In this document: positions 23,061 to 34,050 of the stretch, in pieces
How positions within the stretch are numbered: position 1 is the stretch's first letter
How the letters are laid out: every line of letters begins with the position of its first letter
NCBI GenBank assembly: GCA_026874595.1
Contig: CM049306.1
Coordinates: 90,723,642 to 90,787,641, forward strand
Direction of reading: 5' to 3'
Length of the DNA stretch: 64,000 nt
From: Sipunculus nudus
Taxonomy: Eukaryota; Annelida; Sipuncula; Golfingiida; Sipunculidae
Translations under genes and position numbers: made by a program
The notes under the pieces: model-generated
Told to the model about the DNA's origin: nothing
Database searches by the model: none
The model's input: the letters and a program-made list of their open reading frames with translations, nothing else

Positions 23061-24600
23061 AGCTGGAAAGTACATAATCAGCGTCCTGTTATCAAGCAGT
23101 GTTCTGTTAAGACTACCAGAGTATGTATCTGATCTAGAAGCATGTGTCCCGACTTCTTCGCGTCAATCTTTTATATGTACAGTTTCATAGGTATTTTGCA
23201 ATATACAATAATGCACTATAAATATACTGAATCCGTTCTCACAGGGGACAATTTAATTGTTACATTTTTAAACGTAAGCCGTAACAACGTTGGTTTATTC
23301 GACTTACAATGAATATCACTTTATATAAGTGACAAAGGAATTTTATGTATGTTTGAGCTGAAGTTATAAAAGAAAATATAATTCAATATTTGAAATGTAA
23401 ATGATTATATTTAATGAACATAATATAATTAAATAAAAAAGACTGCTGGGAACGATTGCCAGATCAAAAAAAGCATGAGTATGACCTGTACAGCCGTTAT
23501 AAACTTCCTACGACCCTATATTTTATTTATCTAAGCGGTTAGTTTTACATTATCATTTGAGTTGTTATTACCTTATCAGTTGGTATTACATTAAAGGTGA
23601 ATGATGTATAACATCATCGGTTGATATCATAAGTTGATTATTATATCAGTTGTAACAGGCCAACTGTGTAACTCCTGGTTAACCAAATAAGGTTGCACAA
23701 AACTTAAATGAGACATCCGCCTTTTCAAACACTTTATGGCCCCTGTTCTAACTAATAATGTAATAATCATCTTTATGATAAAAAATACAGGTGGCACCAC
23801 ATGTATTATGTACGAGAAAATTATCCCAGATGTAAAATTTCAGGACTATAGGTCAAACCACTCCTGAGATACAGGCAGAGATGTGCACTAAATAAAAATG
23901 AAAGTAGGTTGCGAGACCAGGTTTGTGTATAAGAAAGCTATCCAAGATGTATGGACATGCAACATTTAAGGTAAGTTATGTATTATATTATTGGTTAACA
24001 TTACACTATAAGATGATTATTACATTATCAGTTGTAACAGCCCGTAACATTTAGAAAACCCCTTGCTCTTCCGTGCCCTCCGTATCACTCTGAATTGAAA
24101 CTGTAAGCAGGGTAACAGGAAATATAAATATTACATTTCGTATATTTTTATTTAGAACTAAGAGACTCCTGACCGGCTTGGACCAATTAAGTTCACTCGG
24201 CTCTCTTCGTAATAAACAGTATGTGTATAAGCAAACACGAAATAATACGTTTTCCGGATTTTAAAGCAAGCTATCATATGCAGACCGGAACAGAGCACAT
24301 TAAATAATAGAAGCGAACTGACCTCCACATGTAAACACAGGGCCAAGCACCTGCTGTGTAATATCAAGTAATCCTACAAATCCCAACCTAAAAACACAAT
24401 AGCTACCTGGACCACGAAAACCTTAACGAACCCAATAACCCAAGCTTAATCCAGCTAATTTAGACGGACTAAATTCACACATTATCATTTCAGTTTGTAC
24501 CTGAGGAGTGGGCCGGCTAGCAAGCTGAACCCTCGAAACAGTACTGTAGTACATCATGAAATCAAGGTAACTATACACATAGTATACACATAGTATACAC
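23060..24600. other. No gene seen; one dispersed repeat copy
   Basis: This AT-rich stretch has no phase-consistent exon. At 23780-23985 it holds a copy of the 'acaggtggc(g)ccac ... agaaagctatccaagatgta' repeat also found at 45930-46045 and 59080-59230. Confidence 0.55.
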
Positions 24601-24606
24601 ATAGTA

Positions 24607-24610
24607 TAAT

Positions 24611-24646
<36 letters not shown>

Positions 24647-24671
24647 ATTTATATATATATATATATATATA
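24607..24671. repeat. (TA)n microsatellite with short (CATAGTATA)n lead
   Basis: Three CATAGTATACA units precede an interrupted TA tract. Confidence 0.9.
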
Positions 24672-25304
24672 ATTAATGAACTGTTATTCCTGCTAGGAAA
24701 AGTTCTCATTACGCCCCTGTGACAGATGTATGACCTTTTTTATCCATAACTGTAAATGTTAGTAACACGTGCCCTTGTTTTCAAACAGAAAAAAATGCAT
24801 GTAACTGGAGATGATTGATTACGCATTTGTAGAAGTTGAGTCACTCATGGATATAAATACTTACAAGCAAATAGATAGGAAACATTCTGCAGTCAGAACA
24901 TATGCATGTATAGTAATATTGTGTAATTTTAAATTAACCATTCATATGGTGAGACATTAAATGCTGTTTAACCTTTGACTAATACATGTGGATAGAAACA
25001 GTATAGTATCGGGTACTGAACTGCATGTAAGAATTCGATAAATTATACCTTTAAAACGAACAGTTCTGTAAATTTCTGCACTTTTGCTGACTGGTGCATT
25101 ATTAATTTATCATTGCCTCATATTATAAATATTGGTATTTACGGAAATTTTTTTAACAGAGATAGTTGAAGACGTTTGTAACCTTGCAGAAGAAAAGGAG
25201 TACACAATATAGACTTAAATCTGTAGTAATTCAATTGGCTCTAAAATAGACTGACGTGATTATTTTTACAGCTTGAAGTTGTACTAATATATTAAGATTC
25301 GGTT

Positions 25305-25305
25305 G

Positions 25306-25350
<45 letters not shown>
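25305..25350. repeat. (TA)n microsatellite
   Basis: A simple TA tract followed by a CT-rich segment. No gene is visible around it. Confidence 0.9.
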
Positions 25351-25352
<2 letters not shown>

Positions 25353-25699
25353 GGTCCTTTTTTTAGAACCCTGTATGGTGCCCTCTCTCTCTCTCCTACC
25401 CTTCTCGCCAACCATCCATAATCACAGGAAGCTAGGTCAAGGGCACTTGGTCAGGGACTCAGAACATGTAAACAGACTACAAGGGAACCATCCGGACTCT
25501 GCATTTTTTACAATGCCAGTAAGTCGGACCACAAAATTCTATAAAAAACTGTGCTATACCAAATAATGCTATTGAGCATTCCGACTATCAATAGCGTAAC
25601 CGTAGCTGTCACGTTTTTAATATACTCACGTCATATTATTCAGTAATATGTGTGTGACCCACTCTTTGTTTAATGTTTAATATGTTTCTCCCTTACTGA

Positions 25700-25846
25700 T
25701 ACCGGTAGCTCAGTATATTAAGATACTTCAATTCTGTTTCTGTGATTGCAGGTTCAAATACATGTGGCCTGATGATTGTCGCATTTATCAACAATGCAGC
25801 ATGAAACCTCAGGTAGCCACAAACATGTAAAGCCACTCGAATCCAA

Positions 25847-25855
<9 letters not shown>
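25700..25855 (+). repeat. tRNA-derived SINE-like copy
   Basis: ACCGGTAGCTCAGTATATTA at 25700 resembles box A, and TTGCAGGTTCAAATAC at about 25746 resembles box B. The copy ends at the TG/TA microsatellite 25849-25893. Confidence 0.5.
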
Positions 25856-25898
<43 letters not shown>

Positions 25899-26756
25899 TA
25901 TACATAATGTGACTGAATTCAAGTGTTTAAAGAGCTTTTATGATTTCATTATGTAAGGTATAAGGTACATATATATATATGTATATATATTAAAATATAT
26001 AAGTTTATGATGTTAGGAACAGCTAACTTAATATGTAATTTTATTACAAAGCTGTATAAAACTCATCCACATGTCGATGGCGTGTGTTCAATTTTACATT
26101 TCGGTATTTATGTGTGTGTCTATGTGTGTGTGATTACCTGTTATTTTCATAATGTGATTTGTGAACAAGGACATTATATTGGGACTGGTTCAATTATCCA
26201 TATATGCAGCCATACAATGTTGTAAATGTGTCAAAAAGGTAGAAAATTTGTACAACAATGGTAACTATAACGGGAAGACAAATAGCTGACGATACAAATA
26301 TTTAAACAATAAAGCGGATTTGTATGAAAGGCGCTACGTCTGAATACTTTACATACAGGTAAATGTACAGATGACACCCGTTGTCATAAATCCGGTAGAA
26401 AATTCAAAATTCTGTCAACCATTACAGTTTCTTGAGGGACTGTATTTCCTAATTTGACAAACACAAACAAACAGCTACCCTTTAAATCAGTTCCTATACA
26501 ATATTATCTGTTTAACTGTACACTATAAATGTGCTCATACAATATTTACAGCATTGTTTTAAGCATATCCATTTGAGAATCACCAAAACTTAATGTAGCT
26601 TCATAAATAGTTAATGGAATCCTCAAAACATAAAGCATGACGTTTGTTATCACCAGACCTGAAGCTAAAGGCTTGGATCCCCGTGTGTTCCAGCAGCTGG
26701 TCTGTCATCTATACGAATCAACTGGTCTGTCAACTAATATACAAATCAGCTGGCGG

Positions 26757-26836
26757 TGTAGGGCCAGTGGCGTCAATTTAACTTCAAGGGCAAGGGGATG
26801 ACTTGCATACACACACATTAGCATACACGCAGACAC

Positions 26837-26894
<58 letters not shown>

Positions 26895-27321
26895 TTAACG
26901 TCTGTACGACATATTTTAAATAAATATACTTGATCACATTTCAGATATATAACCACAACGTTCATGTACAGGGGCGTCAATATAGGGGGGGATGGGGGGG
27001 TATATATACCCCCCACTTTTTGGCAAGGGGGGATAGTCAATGTTATCATCCCCCCCACTTTTCAGAGAATAATATTATAAAATTGCAAATGAAATATATT
27101 AATAATTAGAATTAAAGACTTTGGATCCATTTACTAAAAAATGTTATATCTAAACTTTGCTTAGAATTAAAAAATAGCATATTTTCTAATTCATTATGAT
27201 TATTTGAAATAAGATATATATATATATATTATAATAATTATATCTATTTATATATATGTGTATATATATTATATATACATATATATATATATATGGTTGA
27301 ATGTCACTCAGAGACGTTGAA

Positions 27322-27377
<56 letters not shown>

Positions 27378-27672
27378 GTCATCCCCCCACCCTGGAAGAA
27401 AAATTGACGCCACTGTTCATGTATAAGGTTATAGAAAATAAGGTATTATGTTCCCCGTATAAGTTGATTCTAAACCAAGTTTAGATATAATATTTCATAT
27501 TAAACTCATAAATGGAACCTAAATCTATAGTTCGATTTATCAATATATTTCAGTTGCAAGATATAAATATTGGTGGGGGGGGGGGGGGTGATTACATTGA
27601 CCATCCCCCCTTGCCAAAATGTGAGGGGATATATACCCCCATCCTCCCTATATTGACGCCCCTGTGTAGGGC
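26757..27672. mobile_element. Outer hAT-type MITE with 8-bp TSD, interrupted by a second copy
   Basis: Target duplication TGTAGGGC stands at 26757-26764 and 27665-27672. The element spans 26765-27664, starting CAGTGGCGTCAATTT and ending ATATTGACGCCCCTG. An 8-bp duplication and CAGTGGCG-type ends point to the hAT superfamily. Removing the inner insertion and one copy of its duplication leaves about 445 bp, close to the inner element's own length. It has no coding capacity. Confidence 0.88.
26961..27423. mobile_element. Inner hAT-type MITE with 8-bp TSD, opposite orientation
   Basis: Target duplication TTCATGTA stands at 26961-26968 and 27416-27423. The element spans 26969-27415 (447 bp), from CAGGGGCGTCAATATAGGG to AAATTGACGCCACTG. 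Its left half matches the reverse complement of the outer element's right half (27424-27664), including the GGCAAGGGGGGAT and GTCAATGT blocks. The same family has therefore inserted into itself in inverse orientation. Two TA tracts (27211-27295 and 27327-27374) have expanded inside it. Confidence 0.88.
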
Positions 27673-27859
27673 AGAATATGGTCAACAAGTTCTGGTTTTC
27701 ACAGCATGGCAAAGCAGGTAGTATGATTTCTTTATGTTAACTCACAATTAAATAAAGTAATACTTTGTCAGGTGGCTGGTGCGGATACAGAGGGAGGTTT
27801 GCAGGTTGATAACTCCCCCCCCCCCGACATTAGACTCCCCCATCTGCTTCAGAGAATCA

Positions 27860-28110
27860 AATAGTTACACTCTAACAAAAAAAAAGCTGGAACCCAAAAA
27901 GGTTCTGCAGAGTGGACTGAGAGGGGAACCTTTAATCTTCCAGAGAGAACCTTCAAGCCGGAGTTCTTTTGGAACCTACCGATGGTTCTTTTATGGAACC
28001 TGTAAGGTTCTATCACGAACCTCTTCAGGTGTTCTTTAGCAAGCCTTCGAGGCCCTTCGCGGTGGACTGCGAGGGGAACCTTGAAAGTTTCTTGGGAGAA
28101 GTCCTGGTGC
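27860..28110. repeat. GGAACC/GGTTCT-rich repeat
   Basis: Short complementary motifs (GGTTCT, AGAACC, GGAACC) recur at least eight times in 250 bp, giving strong self-complementarity. TGGACTG(A/C)GAGGGGAACC occurs twice, at about 27911 and 28063. This is likely a small non-autonomous element; no gene. Confidence 0.5.
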
Positions 28111-28924
28111 AGGTTTTTTGTTATAGATCGATGAAGGTTTATTTTAGAAAACAGTCTAGGATGTCATATCATACGTTTATGATAAATTAATCATAATTAT
28201 GTTAAGGATAAATTATGTCCATATTTAAAGGAAACAGTTTTGATAGATAATATGAAAACGTCTAAAGTATTTCTGATACCAGAAAAATGATATTTCTAGC
28301 TTAGCTGTATCTAGCAAATATAATAAATCTTTCCAGATCAAATGGAAAGTTTTTTAAGAAAAAAATTTAAGGAAACATGTGATTCACTTGTGAAAACTGT
28401 ACAACAGCCAAAAAGCATTAGAATATGTATGCACTTAATATTTTGACATAAGTGATACAGAGTTAGGCAACATCTCACACAGTTCCGAGCTGTTTTCTAA
28501 GCAGTTCTTTGTGGATTTGATAGCCGGTATACATCAAGTGTAAATCTGACGAATTGTTTGCGTATTTCCAGGTACGTGCTTATCTCTTGTGATTCAAGAT
28601 CGCTTGTGATAAAATTAACACTCGTCTGTTTCACAAAACAAAATATATCAAAAGCAACATTTATAATCGACAAACAGCAAGTTGATGTTAAAGGTCATAT
28701 ACATGTACAATGTTTGTATGGCTAATACAGTGGATATACATCCTCGGGAATGAATCGAAGGTACACAAGTCATTTCTGTAAATGTATTGTTTCCATCTAT
28801 ACAAGTCTTCAATCCAAAACGATATGTCTACGTAGAATCGATGCGCTGTGTGATATGCAAAAAAAAACACAAACAAACCCTAAAACATCGCAACGGTGGA
28901 AATAATCACTGATTTCGTGTTAAT

Positions 28925-29105
28925 GTATTCCAGAGTTACGAGATGCGTGCTTGGTAAGGTATATCGGTAATTTCTGTCGCACAATTGCCCTCGCTACACT
29001 GGCGCACGCGTAGAGAGTAATAACCAAAGCTTCATGGTCTGCATACAGTGAAACCAGGAAGTTCACCACCAGTTGTTCATCGACTGTTTGTATAATCCTG
29101 AAAAT
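28925..29105 (-). CDS. Possible minus-strand exon, unrecognised
   Basis: On the minus strand, after the acceptor acattttcag, an open frame reads IIQTVDEQLVVNFLVSLY, then ADHEALVITLYACASVARAI. The residue mix looks protein-like and there is an acceptor, but no partner exon or family was identified. It could equally be a gene relic or chance. Confidence 0.22.
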
Positions 29106-29987
29106 GTCAGGGGGGGGGGAGTCTACAAAGTGGTGCAATGGAGTATCATGCCACCTGCATAAACCGATATGTACATAAACGGTTCCAGTTTGAAATTTTG
29201 GGAATCATAGAAAAAGAAGAAAATCTTCATTCCAGTTATAAGGCAGATTTTTTTTCGTTTTTCTTTCTTTTTCTTAATCATACTTCAGGCTGGAGTTATA
29301 TATGTAACCACATATGGAAATCTGTTATTTTTTTCTGTATTTCCTTTTCAGATTCTGACATTTGGTCCACGCGTACAGGGCTTCTTGAAATGAAAAAAAG
29401 GTAATCAATTGACTTAAAAGTGAGCATGCAAAATACATAATACATCCATTTGTTTATTTTAATACCAATTTTATAAATGAGATTAAACCTGAGGCAACGT
29501 GTAGGAGAAGATGTCCTAACCCGCAGTGAACTGTCCAGGTGAAAAAAAAAAACCTGTCTAGGTGATAAAAACGGCTGGTTTGCGTTATGCTTTTGTAGTG
29601 CGAGGTGCCTGTGGAGACCAGGCAGATGACAAAAAAAGATGTCCTCAATGAATCCAGGGCCCCATCGTCAAAGCTTTCAAGTTTTCTCGAATGTTGCATG
29701 CGAATATCGAATGTCTGACTGATTGACTGACTGACTGAAGATGTTTTAAGCTTGTCGATCAGCTCTAGTTAGCTCGGTTTAGAACCGCCGCCCTTGGCGC
29801 TCCTTAAGCTTATATCGAATGTGAAATATTTGGGATATTATATCAGGGATATTCGATATTCGCATGCGAATATCACAAAAATCACTTAAAATATAGTGAC
29901 ATTCTAAAAAAGACAACGATTGGTCTGGTTTATGTCAATGTTTGTTGGCCAAGAGGTGTCATAATAATGATTTGCATCATAATACAG

Positions 29988-30370
29988 CGTTACAGTGGGC
30001 TCCTCGATGCAAAATGTTAAGGCCTTCTGACGCTTGTGATGTCAGAGGACAGAAATGGCGCTATAGTTTCATTAGAAACGAAGCTTTGGATAGCGTATGT
30101 AAAACCCGCTCCTCGCGAACTAAATTGGAATGCGAGATGCACAGGAAAATCCGGGTGCTGAGTGACATAAATGAAGACATATCTGTATAATTGTGGTTGA
30201 AATAAATTGCAGAAGCTTAAAATGGTTTCGTTGTTGTCTTAACATAATTACTAAGCGCTGTAGTATGTTTAATCCCCCCTCCCCCTCTCTCTTCCCGACC
30301 CCGTCTATCGTGCGCACCGGATTTGAGTCTTGCATGCCTGGGTCTGTATAAACCAGTTATCTCTAATTTG

Positions 30371-30429
<59 letters not shown>

Positions 30430-30720
30430 GCGATGTGTGCGGGGAAAGACAGCGGTGCAGATCAGAGGGCTCGCATAAACGTCACATCCAACGTAAACTC
30501 TTGTTAACAGAATCTGTTGCCAGTCCATGATCTGTCACAGACGCGTAACTATCTACTGCATGGCGGAGTACTAGATTCCACATGCACGGAATGCGGATCC
30601 TGCGTGCAGATAAAAATCGATATTGACAAAGATGAGATTCCATGTAGAATGCGTATCAAGCAAAGAGAGTATTCCATATGCAATGACGCTCAGCTGAATT
30701 TGACATATATACAGGAGATG
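29988..30720 (+). CDS. Two Cys-rich exons of an unrecognised, probably extracellular protein
   Basis: Exon 29988-30186 (acceptor aatacag, alternative at 29995) reads WAPRCKMLRPSDACDVRGQ, then WRYSFIRNEALDSVC and LECEMHRKI, ending at tct|gtataa in phase 0. Exon 30511 onward (acceptor ttgttaacag) starts in phase 0: NLLPVHDLSQTRNYLLHGG, then STCTECGSCVQIKI and YSICND, to about 30720. The end is either a stop at 30751-30753 or an unseen donor. Nine or more cysteines over about 135 residues and no hydrophobic core suggest a disulfide-rich secreted segment. A 49-base AG/GT-bounded segment at 29352-29400 could be an earlier exon, but its phase does not fit directly. The family is unknown. Confidence 0.42.
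30374..30428. repeat. (TA)n microsatellite
   Basis: A simple TA tract in the putative intron between the two Cys-rich exons. Confidence 0.95.
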
Positions 30721-30869
30721 CATGTATTAATTATTAATGTTATGATCGGGTGAAAATTATTTGTTAAGGAACCTTAAACAATGGATAGAATAGGTAACAG
30801 TGAAATTATATTGGTTGTTCGAGGAGAAATTATAATGACTTCTATTAGAAATAAGTAAGACGCTTCTGG

Positions 30870-32175
30870 GTCCAACAGCTAAGGTTTAGACCATGTCTGA
30901 CTCTCTGGGTGCTCAAAATTAGGTTTTTTCACTGTATATCACAGAACTGCACATCATGAGCTTACCTCATGTGTTAAAGGAAATCTGAAATAGACATCTT
31001 GAATTTCATTTGGAAGGTTTTAGGTTTAACCATTAAGATTTGTGCCGATTTTACTTTCGCAGTGCTAAAATTATATGTTTTCCCCTATAGATCATAGAAT
31101 TTAGGTCACAATGACCTGATTTCAGGATTCAGAGGAGACTTGCCTAGGATCTCCTTGGATTTTACAATAGAAGGCTTTAGGTCCAACAATTAAGTCTGAG
31201 TGCTAAAAATTCATGTTGTTGGTCAGTAGCTCACCTAATTTCAGTTGCCAAGGAGATGAATGCCCAAGACTTCCTTGTATGATGCATAAGAAGATTCCAA
31301 GGCTAATTAATAGAATTTGTTCCCTGTATGAATACCTGGGTGCTCGAACTCATGATTTTGGCCCATGGCTCACAAAATACTAGTATAGGTCATCATGACC
31401 TAATTTCAGGTTTCCAAGGAGATTTGTCAAGGACTTCCCTGGTTGTTATGATATAGTGCTAATGGATACAATTTGTGCCTTGTCTGGCAACTCAGAATCA
31501 TTTTTCTGTCCAGTAGCTCGCAGGATATAGGTCACCATGACTCAAATTTAGATTTCACAGGAGATTTGCCTAGGATCTCACTGTATGTTGCGTTAGAAGA
31601 TTCTATGTCTTATGTATACAATTTGTGCCTGATAGTTGAGTAAAAAGATTCATGAGCTCACGGATACATTCTTTGCCCTGCCTGACTGGGTGCTCACAAT
31701 CATATTTTTGACCAGTTGCTAACAGAATATAGGTCAATATTACTTTATTCCAGGTTTCAACAGAGATTTAGCCAGGACGTCCCTGAAAATCATATCAGGA
31801 CGTATACATTTTTTTCTCATCCGACATTCAGGGTGCTTAAATCATGCTCTTCTCCTATAAGGTCGCCGAATACAGGTCACTGGGACCTAATTTCATGTTT
31901 CCAAGGATATTTGACAATCACCTTCCTGAATGTCACGTTAGATTTTTGGCCAAAAGGATCAAATTTGTGCCCTGTCTGCTGTTTGGGTGAAAAACATAAT
32001 GTTTTCTGCCCATAGCTTGCAGAATATAGGTCACCTTAACATAATTTCAAGTTTCTAATGAGATTTGGCTGGGACCTCCCTGGATGTACATTAGAAGTTT
32101 TTGGCTCATACGGTTACGGTTTATGTCCTGTGAACATCAGGACTGCTTCTTGTAAAGGTCTCAGGTGGCTTTTGA
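30870..32175 (+). repeat. Diverged tandem repeat, unit about 150-180 bp, with ERE-like palindromes
   Basis: About seven diverged units repeat the order: GGGTGCTCAAAATTCAT, TTTGGCCCATAGCTCAC, ATAGGTCACCATGACCTAAT, TTCAGGTTTCCAAGGAGAT, TTGCC(A/T)AGGA(C/T)CTCCT, TTAGAAG and TTTGTGCCCTGTCTGACTGG. The region closes with GATCAGCTGAGTTAAAA, the same end seen at 55745 and 57400. Perfect AGGTCAnnnTGACCT palindromes are at 31103-31117 and 31387-31401. There is no coding frame. Confidence 0.75.
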
Positions 32176-33850
32176 TCAGCTGAGTTAAAAAAATTATCGT
32201 TGCATCTGTAGAAATTTGCGAAATAGAATAATTTATGCTTGATACCCGAATAGCGGTGCCGTATTAAGGCATCTGGTGGCGCTTTATTTCCGATATTTCT
32301 GCCGAGAGATAGTAATATAGTTTACATATATACTAATTACATATACTAATGGCTAACATTTTATACCTGTGCTAAGTTGAACTGAGCGTCGCCTCCTTTT
32401 TTTCTAAGAAAAGATCCTGTATCCGCCCATGTTTTATTAAGCATAGCAACTAGACACGAAATATAACTAAGTAACTATGCATGTAGTGTACCCAGATGCT
32501 GTACATAACAATTCCATGTCAGTTATACGCTACTCACGCAACGGTTATCTAGACCTACACTGCAGTCGTCGCCGGGCGGATCTAGGATTTAGGAAAAGGG
32601 GAGTCCAACCAAGGAGGACCAATGACAAAGCCTAAAAAAAGGTCCACAGGTCCGGAAAAGGGCGCGTCCCGGCCGCAAAAATTGGACTGAAACCCTTAAA
32701 GAAAGGGTGCGGCGGCTGAAAAAAGGGGGGGGGGGGGGAGGAGTCCATACCGCATGGATCCCTCCCTTGGATTCGCTTCGCAGATCTCCTCTCGTGTAAC
32801 CGGTGCTTTGTTAAGCAAGAATGGGTTGGAACACCAGGGTGCACTCAGAGCAAAGAACTGTAATCAGACCAATGAAAGCATTGTTTGTATGTACGTATCG
32901 CATTTTGCACCAAGCTACAAATTTTAAACATTCCTTACAAGCGAAGCAAACAGCAGCAATCCGATACATGTATCTATAGCCGACTTCAGCGCCGAAACGT
33001 CTGAAGAACAATGATTTATAATTATCTAACATTTTAGTAATTAGTTGGCAATCCGATATTACCAATGACGATATTGAGTCATTTCATATAGAGTCTAAAT
33101 ATAGACTTAGATACGGTATTGAATTCAGTTTTCACATTTTACACTCATTTTTACATTGCAGGATATATTATAAATATTCATTGGTGTACATATACTACTA
33201 TAAGTTATAGGCTCATAATCTGTGCAATACAGCAAAGTAGGCCAATGAAGCTGAGAATGCCGGCATAATGTAACGTACTGTATGTTTAACCTGTGCCTTT
33301 GAAGCCATCATCAGATGCGTCGTTTTGTTGATAACATCAAAGAATACTCTTAGATAGAATGGGTCTTGTTGGCTGAGAAAATGTATGGGGGACAATCCTT
33401 AGAAGGAAGGACGGACGCAACCCCCCCCCCCCCCCCCCGTATGACAAAATCTCTCTTACGGAATATGATTTTCTACACTCTCACCATATTCTAAGGCATA
33501 CATTTTCATTACGAAAATAATGTTTGCCCAATTTTCAGCACAATATTATAAAAATTTACATTTAAACATCAAAATATATTTGCTTAAATTCATGACAATT
33601 TTTCTAAAAAAAAGGCAAAATTCTAAATTTACTTATTATGAGATGCATATGTAGCTGAAAGATTATTGCGAGAAATAAGACAAAACTGTACACTGAATGA
33701 ACGAACTTTATCTTGGAATTAATTATGTTTTATTCCCCTTAAAATGAGTTTGGCAAAAGGTATTGTATTTGCATGTCCCCACCCATAAAAATGTAAGGTG
33801 GCATGTCTCCACCTTCCCTCTAAAAAACAAAAAAACAAAAACGGGCCAAT
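32175..33850. other. No gene seen; repeat fragments
   Basis: The stretch holds a G-rich element fragment near 32575-32760 with a 13-base G run, repeat copy A at 32830-32950, a 19-base C run at 33420-33438, and otherwise AT-rich DNA without usable frames. Confidence 0.55.
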
Positions 33851-34050
33851 GTTAGAAAGGGTTGGGTCCTTTTTTTCAATGCACCAGCTGTAGAGATCTT
33901 CTGTGAAATGAACATGTTGTTTCCTTTGTGCTCACCAGAGGGCACGGCATGTAATACCAAGACAGGCGATACACTTGACACACTGAACACACTTGATGTA
34001 CAGTCAGATACAAACCCCGGGCTACACCGTGCCCCCCTTTAATATCGAAA

